Shown in pieces: positions 35,065-43,138 of a stretch of DNA of 64,000 nucleotides (position 1 is its first letter; each line of letters begins with the position of its first letter). The notes under the pieces are model-generated. The model saw only the letters and a list, made by a program, of their open reading frames with translations, did no database searches and had not been told where the DNA came from. The DNA lies in NCBI RefSeq assembly GCF_900312815.1, contig NZ_OMPE01000007.1, positions 372,001-436,000 of the forward strand, written 5' to 3'. Origin of the DNA: Aquimarina sp. AU474. Lineage in GTDB: Bacteria > Bacteroidota > Bacteroidia > Flavobacteriales > Flavobacteriaceae. A program made the position numbers and the translations under genes.

Positions 35065-35383
35065 TTTTAATACAGAACAAGCATATAAACAAGCTAAACT
35101 AAGATTAAAAGAAGAAAGAGTTTTTTATGTACATGTTGGAGTATATATTACAATTAATATAGCTTTCATTATCTTTTTTTTGACATCAAAACAATATCTA
35201 GATAATTGGTCATTTTGGTGGCTAAGCGCACTTAGACCCTTCTTATGGGGTATAGGGATATTATGTCACGGCCTTTGGACATTTAGGAGAAATATTAAAT
35301 GGCTTAAAAACACAATATATAGTAAACGCTGGGAAGAGCATAAGATTACAGAAATTATGAATGACGACGATTTAAAACTTTAA
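35057..35383 (+). CDS. 2TM-domain membrane protein, copy 1
   Basis: This 108-residue protein shows the 2TM module: an amphipathic charged helix (AYKQAKLRLKEERVFYVHVGVY), two hydrophobic segments (about 29-47 and 62-82), then a Trp-Glu-Glu-His-Lys-Ile tail (KRWEEHKITEIMNDDDLKL). It overlaps the kinase gene by eight bases. It is the most divergent of the four copies in its loop. It should be an inner-membrane protein with both ends in the cytoplasm. Function unknown. Confidence 0.88.
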   Translation: MTDFNTEQAYKQAKLRLKEERVFYVHVGVYITINIAFIIFFLTSKQYLDNWSFWWLSALRPFLWGIGILCHGLWTFRRNIKWLKNTIYSKRWEEHKITEIMNDDDLKL

Positions 35384-35393
35384 AACTACCACA

Positions 35394-35693
35394 ATGGATA
35401 ATCTTGAACAACAGCGCTATGAAAAAGCAAAGAAACGAGTAGAAAATGAAAAAGGGTTCTACGGCCATTTAACGGTGTATTTAATTATCAATATTGCTTT
35501 ACTTCTTATTAATGCAGATGTTTTAGATAATGGTATAAGTTCATTATTGAGATGGGAACTATACATTACTCCGGTAGCATGGGGAATTGGTGTTTTCGCT
35601 CATGGTATGTCTGTATTTGGTAAACGTATTTTTTTTAATAGACAATGGGAACAACGAAAGATTAAAGAACTTATGGATAAGGATGATTTCTAA
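35394..35693 (+). CDS. 2TM-domain membrane protein, copy 2
   Basis: This 99-residue protein has the 2TM order: charged helix (EQQRYEKAKKRVENEKGFYGHLTVYL), two membrane helices with the intervening turn, the PVAWGIGVFAHG motif and the tail QWEQRKIKELMDKDDF. It lies 10 bases behind copy 1. Its N-terminal helix is nearly identical to copy 3 (KRVENEKGF), which points to duplication in place. Confidence 0.9.
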   Translation: MDNLEQQRYEKAKKRVENEKGFYGHLTVYLIINIALLLINADVLDNGISSLLRWELYITPVAWGIGVFAHGMSVFGKRIFFNRQWEQRKIKELMDKDDF

Positions 35694-35710
35694 AATCAAA
35701 ATTCATTACA

Positions 35711-36040
35711 ATGAAAGAAATTGAAGAACAAAAAGTTTTTGACGAAGCAAAAAAAAGAGTAGAAAATGAAAAAGGTTTTCACACTCATTTGATTGTATAT
35801 GTCCTATTAAATATTGTCATTATATTTTTTAAACACAAAATTTTAATATTCATTAATGCAGATCCAAACGATAAAGATTTTTTTGAATTCTGGTGGTTAG
35901 GTAACGTGTTAACTCCAATTTTATGGGGAATAGGATTGTTATTTCATTGGTTGTGGGCATTCAAAAAAACGTTCCTATTTAATGACAAATGGGAAAAGAA
36001 AAAAATAGAGAGACTAGTAGAAGAAGACGAAGAAATTTAA
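35711..36040 (+). CDS. 2TM-domain membrane protein, copy 3
   Basis: This 109-residue protein carries the 2TM module: EQKVFDEAKKRVENEKGFHTHLIVY, a first helix around residues 26-44, a longer loop with charged residues (DPNDKDFFEFWWLG), a second helix with PILWGIGLLFHW and the tail KWEKKKIERLVEEDEEI. It is 17 bases behind copy 2. The tail is more acidic than in the other copies. Confidence 0.9.
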   Translation: MKEIEEQKVFDEAKKRVENEKGFHTHLIVYVLLNIVIIFFKHKILIFINADPNDKDFFEFWWLGNVLTPILWGIGLLFHWLWAFKKTFLFNDKWEKKKIERLVEEDEEI

Positions 36041-36052
36041 AAAATAATCATC

Positions 36053-36361
36053 ATGAAAAATTTTGAAGAACAAAAAAGATATGAACGTGCAAAAGACCGT
36101 GTAGAAGAATTAAAAAAATTCTATAATAACCTGATATCATATATCATTGTGATAGGATTTCTAGCAGGATTGAATTATTATCAAAACGAATGGAGATATG
36201 CATGGTTTTTATGGGCAGCTTTTGGCTGGGGAATCGGTATCGCATTTCACGCAGCTAAAGCCTACCGTATAAACCCAATATTTGATAAAGATTGGGAAGA
36301 ACGTAAGATTAGAAAATATATGGACGAAGAGCAAGATGATCAAAAACAATTGTGGGAATAA
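36053..36361 (+). CDS. 2TM-domain membrane protein, copy 4
   Basis: This 102-residue protein reads EQKRYERAKDRVEELKKFYNNLISY, then two helices with AAFGWGIGIAFHAAKAY and the tail DWEERKIRKYMDEEQDDQKQLWE. It resembles the 2TM part fused to the kinase most closely (KEFYGNLSAYCIV and WEKRKIKKYMD there), so that fused domain and this copy are probably the nearest relatives. It is 12 bases behind copy 3. Confidence 0.9.
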   Translation: MKNFEEQKRYERAKDRVEELKKFYNNLISYIIVIGFLAGLNYYQNEWRYAWFLWAAFGWGIGIAFHAAKAYRINPIFDKDWEERKIRKYMDEEQDDQKQLWE

Positions 36362-36399
36362 ATAACGAATCAATTTCAATACTATAAATAAGATTAATA

Positions 36400-36873
36400 A
36401 TGATTCATAGTACCATAGGCCTTATTCATACTATTTTTGCGATTATTTCATTAATCACAGGAACATATGTTATTTTAACCACAAAGGGTACTAAAACCCA
36501 TGTAAACGTTGGATACATTTATGTTGTTTCGATGTTAATTATGAATTTAACAGGCTTTGGGATTTATCATCTCTTTGGAGGTTTTGGTATTTTTCATATT
36601 ATGATTCTTATAAGTCTCTTTGCCCTAGTTTGTGGGATGTACCCAGCGTTATATAGAAAAAAGGTAAAAAATTGGTACATACAACATTTAAAAGTTATGA
36701 GTTGGAGTATTGTAGGTTTGTATGCTGCTTTTGTATCTGAAATGTCTGCTCGCATTGTTCCCGCTCCTTATGGCATTTGGTTTTTAGGGTTCGGAACAGC
36801 AGTTGTTTGCATAAGTGGATCAATTTTAATTAAAAGAAAAATAAAAAAAGAACTAAATTTAAGATACAGTTAA
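36400..36873 (+). CDS. DUF2306-family membrane protein
   Basis: This 157-residue protein has four hydrophobic helices (about 5-26, 38-55, 64-84, 100-120) and a final one (about 125-145) followed by a Lys/Arg-rich tail. The order HSTIGLIHTIFAIISLITG, GTKTHVNVGYIYV, and WYIQHLKVMSWSIVGLYAAFVSE is typical of DUF2306, including His residues that could hold a heme or metal. It lies three bases before the LytTR regulator, so the two are co-translated. Role unknown. Confidence 0.85.
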   Translation: MIHSTIGLIHTIFAIISLITGTYVILTTKGTKTHVNVGYIYVVSMLIMNLTGFGIYHLFGGFGIFHIMILISLFALVCGMYPALYRKKVKNWYIQHLKVMSWSIVGLYAAFVSEMSARIVPAPYGIWFLGFGTAVVCISGSILIKRKIKKELNLRYS

Positions 36874-36876
36874 ATT

Positions 36877-37632
36877 ATGAATGTTATTATTATAGAAGAT
36901 GAAAAACCAGCAGCTAGGCGATTAAACAGAATGCTAAACGACCTTGATATTGAGGTGAATACTATGTTACATTCTGTACAAGAATCTATCGATTGGTTTA
37001 GTAATAACGAACATCCCGATCTTATCTTTTTAGACATTCAATTAAGTGATGGGTTGTCTTTCGAAATTTTTGATACCATTACTATAAAAAGCTCTATTAT
37101 ATTTACTACAGCATATGACGAGTATGCGCTTAAAGCTTTCAAATTAAATAGTATCGATTATCTATTAAAACCAATAGATGATGATGAACTTGAAACAGCA
37201 ATTACCAAATACAAAGAACAAGTACCTACTAAGAAACAAATCCAAATAGACTTTGATGATATCAAAAAACTCTTAGTAAACCCAATGGATCGAACATACA
37301 AGAAACGTTTTACTACAAAAGTTGGGCAACACCTCAAAATATTTGCGGTAGAAGATATTGAGTGTTTTTATTCTGAAAACAAAGGAACATACTTACACAC
37401 TACAGATAATCGCAATTACTTAATAGACAACACATTAGAATCATTAGAAGATGAATTAAACCCTCAACAATTTTTTAGAGTAAGTAGAAAATTCTATATC
37501 AATATCAATGCAATTAAAGATATTATATCCTATACAAACTCTAGGTTACAAGTAAAATTAAATCACTTTAATGAACAAGAAATTATTGTGGCTAGGGAAC
37601 GTGTTAAAGATTTTAAGGAATGGCTAGAATAA
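36877..37632 (+). CDS. LytTR-family response regulator
   Basis: This 251-residue protein has a full receiver domain with acidic pair Glu7/Asp8 (IIIEDEKPA), phosphoacceptor Asp53 (LIFLDIQLSDG) and Lys98 (LLKPIDD). A LytTR DNA-binding domain follows (about 148-250: DIECFYSENKGTYLHT, FFRVSRKFYINI). It is the last gene of the 2TM cluster and the clear cognate partner of the LytS-type kinase at 33697. Unlike the LytTR protein at 26664, all phosphorylation residues are intact. Confidence 0.93.
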   Translation: MNVIIIEDEKPAARRLNRMLNDLDIEVNTMLHSVQESIDWFSNNEHPDLIFLDIQLSDGLSFEIFDTITIKSSIIFTTAYDEYALKAFKLNSIDYLLKPIDDDELETAITKYKEQVPTKKQIQIDFDDIKKLLVNPMDRTYKKRFTTKVGQHLKIFAVEDIECFYSENKGTYLHTTDNRNYLIDNTLESLEDELNPQQFFRVSRKFYININAIKDIISYTNSRLQVKLNHFNEQEIIVARERVKDFKEWLE

Positions 37633-37662
37633 TCAATTACGCAAGTAAACTTTGAAAAAAGA

Positions 37663-37695
37663 AAAGAACCCAAGAGATGTACTCCTGGGCTCTTT
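37663..37695 (-). terminator. Terminator of the GH18 lipoprotein gene
   Basis: Minus-strand arms AAAGAGCCCAGGAG (37695-37682) and CTCTTGGGTTCTTT (37676-37663) form a 14-bp stem with two G-U pairs and a 5-base loop, followed by a U-rich stretch. On the plus strand the same pairs are A-C mismatches, so stopping of the 2TM operon here would be weaker. Confidence 0.75.
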
Positions 37696-37778
37696 AAAGA
37701 AAGTAATAACTATAAGCATTTAACAAAATCACTGATATAACAACAATTTTATTTTATAAATAATAATTGCGTTTTCAA

Positions 37779-38744
37779 TTAATTTTTTAGTGTACCGGTT
37801 AATTTGGTTTTTTTACCATATAAACCTTGAGATATCCCGTTAAGATAACTTTCGCGATTTACCCCGTCTAAATTATACATTACAAAAGCTCCGTAACGAT
37901 CATTTTTTGTTCTTTGGGCAAAACTTCGAGCTGTAGAAGCCGCCGTTCGGGTAACATCTACAGCAGCAGCAGCTAGTTTTCCTTTTCCCAGCCCAGGAAC
38001 TGAAATATTAGTATAAGAACCATAAAACGGTTGAAAAGCATAATCCAAAAATTGACCAGCTCTTTTACCACCAGAAGTCATTTGACTTGTAGACTCTCCT
38101 ATGCGATAGTAAGTAATTATTTTATTACTTGGCATGGCTGCCCTTAATTCTTGCAATAACCAAATAAATGATCTGCTATTTATTGCTGGTCTCCCACCAA
38201 TAGTACCATACTTTGCGAACTCATCATCCAAATCTACTCCATCAAGACCATTGTTTCTAACGACGTTAGCTACTTGTCTGGCAAATTTTCTAGCCATATT
38301 ACGAGAAGGGAAATTTGCAATACCTACGGCCTGATGATTTCCTAAAATAGAAAGAAGTACTTTAATACCTTTTCTTTGCAAAGGTTTAATGGTGGTATTT
38401 TTATTTCTTAATACTCGTTTCACATTTTCATTCATAGATAATACATGTGTTCTTGAAGCATTTTTATAATTAACATTAGCTGCAAAAATTACAGCGATAT
38501 CAATCATTGGTTTTCCATTAGGTAATGTATAAGCGGCCGCATTTTCCATGGCATTATCATTTACCTCGATATACATAACCGATGCTGGGGTTTTTAAACC
38601 ATGTGCCTTAGCATTTACCTCAGTCGCATCTTCGGTTAGGTTAAGTTCTTCTTCATTAATATCATCTTTTGAACATGATACCATTAAGAGCATGGTAAGA
38701 AAAGTGAATACTCCTACCCTAAATTTGTTAAATTGTGTGTACAT
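37779..38744 (-). CDS. GH18 endo-beta-N-acetylglucosaminidase-like lipoprotein (EndoH/F1 type)
   Basis: The ATG at 38744 gives a lipoprotein signal (FTFLTMLLMVSCSKDD); an in-frame ATG 16 codons earlier adds no signal features. The 321-residue protein has a TIM-barrel of the EndoH/EndoF1 branch of family GH18. The catalytic motif DGVDLDDE is complete (Asp168 to the acid/base Glu175), with GLDGVDLDDEFAKYG around it as in EndoH. Such enzymes cleave the chitobiose core of N-glycans. It should sit at the cell surface. Nothing in the neighbourhood shows a glycan utilisation locus. It has its own terminator. Confidence 0.88.
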   Translation of the reverse strand: MYTQFNKFRVGVFTFLTMLLMVSCSKDDINEEELNLTEDATEVNAKAHGLKTPASVMYIEVNDNAMENAAAYTLPNGKPMIDIAVIFAANVNYKNASRTHVLSMNENVKRVLRNKNTTIKPLQRKGIKVLLSILGNHQAVGIANFPSRNMARKFARQVANVVRNNGLDGVDLDDEFAKYGTIGGRPAINSRSFIWLLQELRAAMPSNKIITYYRIGESTSQMTSGGKRAGQFLDYAFQPFYGSYTNISVPGLGKGKLAAAAVDVTRTAASTARSFAQRTKNDRYGAFVMYNLDGVNRESYLNGISQGLYGKKTKLTGTLKN

Positions 38745-38955
38745 TATATTTAATTTAAAGGTTAATAATAACATCAAGATATTTAATGACATTTTACTTC
38801 CCTAAAAAAAAAGCTGAACGACTGTACCATACAGTCGAATGTTAAATAAAGTACTTCAAAATCAAAATTTTGACTCTAAAAACAAAAAAGAAATTCTACA
38901 ATGAGATGTTTGATTTATCCAAAAAACAATGAAGACATAATAAAATAAAAAAACA

Positions 38956-38985
38956 ATGCCAGGAGTACAAAATGACTCCTGGCAT
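38956..38985 (-). terminator. Terminator of the lactonase-like gene
   Basis: Minus-strand arms ATGCCAGGAGT (38985-38975) and ACTCCTGGCAT (38966-38956), a perfect 11-bp stem with an 8-base loop, followed by a long U-rich run. It lies 40 bases after the stop at 39025. Confidence 0.88.
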
Positions 38986-39024
38986 GTAAAGGAAAAGCAA
39001 TGTGTAAAAAAACACTCCTTTGAT

Positions 39025-40398
39025 TTAAATAGCTACTATTCCTTGAGTGTTAGTATCAGGAAGATTTCCTGATTCTTCACCAATAAACTCTAAGGACGCG
39101 CCATTTACTCTATATATCCCAATAGTACCATCTAATCCGTATAGTTGATATAAAAATTGTCCGTCATCACTAATCCACATATCAATCCAGCCATCTGTAC
39201 GAGCAAATGCATCTGGACCATTGTCTGCTCCACCAGTACCTGTACCAGACGCAGCAGTTTGATTTATAAGCTCTACAGCTCCGTTATTAAAACTAAAAGA
39301 AGCGAGACCCGCTTCAATAGCATTAGACACAAAGAATGTATTACCATCTGCCGAAAAATCTAACCAACATGCTGTTCTTCCCGTATTATTTTCACCAGAT
39401 CTAACGTCTAATGTTATAGGAGTTAAACTACCATCTCCTTGGATTTGCCATGTAGATACAGAACCATCTTGCAATGCGGGAAAAGCCGGAGGTGTTCCAT
39501 CGGGTTGAAATTCTCTCGCTTCTGTTACTACCACATAATTGTTTCCTACTATCTGAAAACCAATTGCCGATGGAAGATTTCTTCCTTCGGTATTTCCTCG
39601 TAAGGTAGATGTAGCACCACTTAATTGATTTGTAGATAATGTTCCATCTGTATTTACGGAATACACTACTATTTCGTCTTCACTTCCTGAAGCTAAAGCA
39701 GCAGCCCCAGAGTTAATTGACGCCACCACTAACCAGTTACCATCAGGTGAAAACTGTAATGCAGATGGTCTATTAGATAAATTTCTTGTAGATCCTGCTA
39801 TTGGAGATAATGATCCGTCATTTAATAACCAAAAACCGGTTACAGTACCTTGTTGTTCTGGTTCTCCTCCTGCCAAAAACTCCTGACGTGTAATATTAGA
39901 AACATAAACGATTCCTTTTACTCCATCTGTATCACGTTCTGAATATGCTATACTATTTGGCCCCACAGCTCCTGTTGATTGAGATGAACCTGCGATTTCT
40001 AGAGAAAAATCATCTAATATATTAAATGAAGTAATGGTATTACTTCCTGCATTTACTGCAAGTAAATTTTGATTATCATCTGTCTTTGTAAGTGCGTAAG
40101 CAGAAATAAGAGGGTCTAAACCTTCTCCCCCATCATAATCTCCACCATTTCCTCCTGTAAGTATAGGGCCTATCGGAGTTAAACTACCATCTTCACTCCT
40201 TCCATAGGCTATAATTGTATTTGGTCCTTGTACATTGGTACCAGTGATTTGCCCATCACCATTGGTCATAGCGTATACTGCCCCTACAAAATCTGTAGGT
40301 TCACCTCCACCTGGTAAGGTATCGTCATCGTCACTGCAGGATGCAACTATCAGGGATATAGCCAAAAGTGCAAATACGTTAAATTTTAAATTTTTCAT
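39025..40398 (-). CDS. Lactonase-family beta-propeller lipoprotein
   Basis: This 457-residue lipoprotein (lipobox IVASCSDDDD, Cys at residue 21) has an acidic/Gly linker and a seven-bladed propeller of the 6-phosphogluconolactonase/YVTN type. Repeated blade units read like ALQFSPDGNWLVVASINSGA, DEIVVYSVNTDGTLS, DFSADGNTFFVSNAIEAG and ISDDGQFLYQLYGLDGTIGIYRV. A periplasmic or surface location follows from the lipobox. Enzymatic activity is not certain, because such propellers also serve as binding scaffolds. Confidence 0.85.
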   Translation of the reverse strand: MKNLKFNVFALLAISLIVASCSDDDDTLPGGGEPTDFVGAVYAMTNGDGQITGTNVQGPNTIIAYGRSEDGSLTPIGPILTGGNGGDYDGGEGLDPLISAYALTKTDDNQNLLAVNAGSNTITSFNILDDFSLEIAGSSQSTGAVGPNSIAYSERDTDGVKGIVYVSNITRQEFLAGGEPEQQGTVTGFWLLNDGSLSPIAGSTRNLSNRPSALQFSPDGNWLVVASINSGAAALASGSEDEIVVYSVNTDGTLSTNQLSGATSTLRGNTEGRNLPSAIGFQIVGNNYVVVTEAREFQPDGTPPAFPALQDGSVSTWQIQGDGSLTPITLDVRSGENNTGRTACWLDFSADGNTFFVSNAIEAGLASFSFNNGAVELINQTAASGTGTGGADNGPDAFARTDGWIDMWISDDGQFLYQLYGLDGTIGIYRVNGASLEFIGEESGNLPDTNTQGIVAI

Positions 40399-40812
40399 CT
40401 TTTTTGAGTTTTATAAATTAATGTTAACCTAGCATCAATAGCAATTATGCTTATTAGATACTTTACACATTTATAAATTCGGCCGAATATGATGTGAGGA
40501 TCAAGAAAAAAAGTGTGTTGCCATATACTTTTCTCGACTACCAGTTGGTACGGAGGTAGTTTTTTTACTTACAAGAGGAAAAAAATATTGTAACTATAAG
40601 CTTTATTAAAGAATAATCAAAAAACATGATTAAACCACTGTAAAACAGTTTTTTAGCTTCAATAAAGTCATAAAAAAACAGAGTTGTGATTATCCTAACA
40701 ATCTTGTTTTTTATAAAAAAATTAACAAAACAGTAAGATAACTATAACAGTTCTAGTGCATAGTGAATGTTAGATAGCTAACAAAAAGAGAGGCCCAAAA
40801 ACAAGCGATATA
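40399..40812. other. Intergenic region (414 bp) without a gene
   Basis: No ORF was found between the start of the lactonase-like gene and the end of the acyltransferase gene, both on the minus strand. It contains one terminator-like hairpin on the plus strand (40537-40566) described separately. Nothing else was recognised. Confidence 0.5.
40537..40566 (+). terminator. Orphan plus-strand terminator-like hairpin
   Basis: ACTACC (40537-40542) and GGTAGT (40555-40560) form a 6-bp stem with a 12-base loop and are followed by TTTTTT. No plus-strand gene ends upstream, so this could end a small RNA starting in the region 40430-40530. Confidence 0.4.
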
Positions 40813-41616
40813 CTAGTATTCCCAGCGTCTTTTTTTGTTTAACTCTTCTTCAGCTTCCAACTCTTCTTGAGGTATCACTTTAAGGAAAGATTGATGTTGT
40901 TCTATTGCATATTCTAATTTACCTACAATATCATCTATCGAATCATTTTCATAATCAATATCCAAAGGTTCTTTAATAACCATTGATTGTAGTATTCCTC
41001 GCTTTTTGATTCGTATTCCTTTTTTATCAAAAGACCTTCTGAATCCATCAATAACAATAGGAATAACAATAGGTTTGTATTGTCTAATAATATGTGCGGT
41101 TCCTTTTCGAATAGGCTTAAACGGTTTTGTTGTTCCTTGAGGAAAAGTAATTACCCAACCATCTTCTAGGGCTCTTTTGATATTTGTAATATCACTCAAT
41201 TTTACTTGTCGATTGACATCCTTACCCTTTTCTCTCCAAGTACGTTCTACAGTAATAGCTCCGGCATAAGCCAAAACTCTTGCTAGTAAACCAGCTCTCA
41301 TAGTTTCTTTTGCAGCAACATAATATAGATTAAGTTTCGGTTTCCATAAATATCCAATGTTCTTTATAGAATCTGTACGACCACTTAAACTAGCATTAAA
41401 AACATGAAACATGGCGACTACATCTGCAAAATAAGTTTGATGATTAGAAACAAATAATACGTTATTATCAGGAAGGTCTTTAAATATCTCACTCCCTTCT
41501 ATTTGAAGCTCATTAAAACCACGATAACGTCTATGAGTCATGGCTCCCATAATGCGAATGAGCCAGGTTTTTAAAAACAATATATGACCAAATGGATTTC
41601 TTTTAAATAATCCCAT
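40813..41616 (-). CDS. Lysophospholipid acyltransferase (PlsC-like) family protein
   Basis: This 267-residue protein has the acyltransferase fold with an acceptor/catalytic motif NHQTYFAD (His59 and Asp65), so five residues instead of the usual four lie between His and Asp. It has the later motif FPQGTT (158-163) where most PlsC proteins have FPEGTR. The rest (IERTW-like VERTWREKG and PIVIDGFRRSF) fits the flavobacterial branch. It would acylate lysophosphatidic acid or a related lipid at the inner membrane. It ends in an Arg/Glu-rich tail. It is 42 bp behind the Nudix gene and probably in one operon with it. Confidence 0.88.
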   Translation of the reverse strand: MGLFKRNPFGHILFLKTWLIRIMGAMTHRRYRGFNELQIEGSEIFKDLPDNNVLFVSNHQTYFADVVAMFHVFNASLSGRTDSIKNIGYLWKPKLNLYYVAAKETMRAGLLARVLAYAGAITVERTWREKGKDVNRQVKLSDITNIKRALEDGWVITFPQGTTKPFKPIRKGTAHIIRQYKPIVIPIVIDGFRRSFDKKGIRIKKRGILQSMVIKEPLDIDYENDSIDDIVGKLEYAIEQHQSFLKVIPQEELEAEEELNKKRRWEY

Positions 41617-41658
41617 ATGTAGAAAACAGGTTGTATTTAGCTTGCCAAAGATACAAAA

Positions 41659-42303
41659 TCATAATTCCATAGAGGTCTTTAAAAACATTTTAAGCTCACT
41701 TAACATCATAGCCGTTGCTCCCCAAACTGTATAACCATTTAATTTAAAGGAAGGTACTTCTATATTTTCTGCATAAGAAGTGGATAACTTCTTTAAAACT
41801 ACATTGTCATCATCCAGCAATTCGTTCAAAGAAACCTCTATTACCTCTGCTACTTCTTCTTCTTGAGGTACAAATTGTGGTCTATTTTCGGTAAAACCTA
41901 AAAAAGGGTGTACCCAAAAATTTGAAGGCGGTATATATACTTTTGTAAGTGTTTTTAGCACTTCTACCGTTTTAGTATGTACACCAACTTCTTCGTAAGT
42001 TTCTCTTAGTGCAGTTTCTGTATAATTTCGATCGTACGTTTCTACTTTTCCTCCTGGTAATGCAATTTGCCCAGAATGAACACCTTCATACTGCGGTCGT
42101 AAAATTAATACGATATGGGTTAATGCTTCTTTTGGATAAAAAAGCATCATTACTGCTGCATTTCTCGGGTTTCTTTCTTCTATTTTTAAACGTTTTAGCT
42201 CTTTTGCACGAATCTCTGGAGCCATAATAAAATGTGAAGAGTCTCCCGGTACTGACATTTTCTTTATTTTTGGAATTAATTTTTTAAATGTTTCAAATGT
42301 CAT
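41659..42303 (-). CDS. Nudix hydrolase, CoA diphosphatase-like
   Basis: This 214-residue protein has a complete Nudix box GGKVETYDRNYTETALRETYEEVG preceded by VLILRPQYEGVHSGQIALPGG, as in the NudL/coenzyme A pyrophosphatase group. The substrate is probably CoA or another nucleotide diphosphate. It has no signal peptide. Its start overlaps the start of the divergent cyclophilin gene by a few bases, so neither gene can have a promoter between them. The acyltransferase gene follows in the same direction. Confidence 0.88.
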   Translation of the reverse strand: MTFETFKKLIPKIKKMSVPGDSSHFIMAPEIRAKELKRLKIEERNPRNAAVMMLFYPKEALTHIVLILRPQYEGVHSGQIALPGGKVETYDRNYTETALRETYEEVGVHTKTVEVLKTLTKVYIPPSNFWVHPFLGFTENRPQFVPQEEEVAEVIEVSLNELLDDDNVVLKKLSTSYAENIEVPSFKLNGYTVWGATAMMLSELKMFLKTSMEL

Positions 42304-43037
42304 TTACCAGATCGATTTTAGTCTTTTGTTTTAGTTTTCTTCTATTCTCTAATTGTGAAGATACACATTCTAAAAAAAATAAAAAGAATGTTTTCAAAAC
42401 AGCTTCAGATAAAAAAGAAGATACTACAGAAACTTTATTTATAAAAAAAGATAGTTTAAAAAGTCAAAAAAATGATGATCAAGAGCCTTTTAAACTTACT
42501 AATGAGAATTTAAGAGAGTTTATGGCAGTATACGGAAAAGCAAATCCAGAAACTTTAGTGAGGATAAAAACGCGTTACGGTGATATTGATATTAAGTTAT
42601 ACAAAAAAACTCCAATTCATAGAGCCAATTTCATCTATTTAGTAAAAGAAAAATATTTTGATGAGACCTTTTTCTATCGTGTGGCCAAAGGTTTTGTTAT
42701 TCAAGGAGGTAATAGTGATAGGCAACAAATGGCTACTAGGCGTTTTGAAATTGGTGAATATTCGATTCCTCAAGAACAAATAAAAGGTCTAAAACATGTT
42801 CGAGGTACAGTTGCCTTATCAAAGCAATGGGTCGACAATCCTTCTAATCGCTCTACTCCATATGAATTCTTTATTGTTCTTGCCAAAAAAGGTGCACATC
42901 ATTTAGATGGTGAGCATACTATATTTGGTAGAGTAGTAAAAGGTATGAATGTAGCTGATAAAATATCACAAGTGCCTGTTGATGGTAGCGAATGGCCAAA
43001 AGAAAACATTTTTATTAAAGCCGAAGTGATTAGGTAA
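42297..43037 (+). CDS. Cyclophilin-type peptidyl-prolyl isomerase lipoprotein
   Basis: The ATG at 42297 gives a good lipoprotein signal (ILVFCFSFLLFSNCED); an ATG at 42288 adds three residues. The 246-residue protein has a Lys/Ser-rich linker (about 25-75) and a cyclophilin domain (about 80-246): VRIKTRYGDIDIKLYKKTPIHRANFIYLVKEKYFDETFFYRVAKGFVIQGG, SNRSTPYEFFIVLAKKGAHHLDGEHTIFGRVVKG. It assists folding of secreted proteins at the periplasmic side. It overlaps the Nudix gene head to head and ends at a bidirectional terminator. Confidence 0.92.
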   Translation: MSFTRSILVFCFSFLLFSNCEDTHSKKNKKNVFKTASDKKEDTTETLFIKKDSLKSQKNDDQEPFKLTNENLREFMAVYGKANPETLVRIKTRYGDIDIKLYKKTPIHRANFIYLVKEKYFDETFFYRVAKGFVIQGGNSDRQQMATRRFEIGEYSIPQEQIKGLKHVRGTVALSKQWVDNPSNRSTPYEFFIVLAKKGAHHLDGEHTIFGRVVKGMNVADKISQVPVDGSEWPKENIFIKAEVIR

Positions 43038-43107
43038 TAAATAGTATTAATTTACGAATCCCTTTATCCTAAGTCAACACTTTAAATCAATGAAAACAAC
43101 TTTGTAA

Positions 43108-43135
43108 AAAAAGGCGGACCTAAGTCCGCCTTTTT
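43108..43135. terminator. Bidirectional terminator between cyclophilin and GG-leader peptide genes
   Basis: AAAAAGGCGGAC (43108-43119) and GTCCGCCTTTTT (43124-43135) form a perfect 12-bp stem with a CTAA loop. It is flanked by A/T runs on both strands, so it stops transcription from the left gene and from the minus-strand peptide gene. Confidence 0.9.
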
Positions 43136-43138
43136 CAT

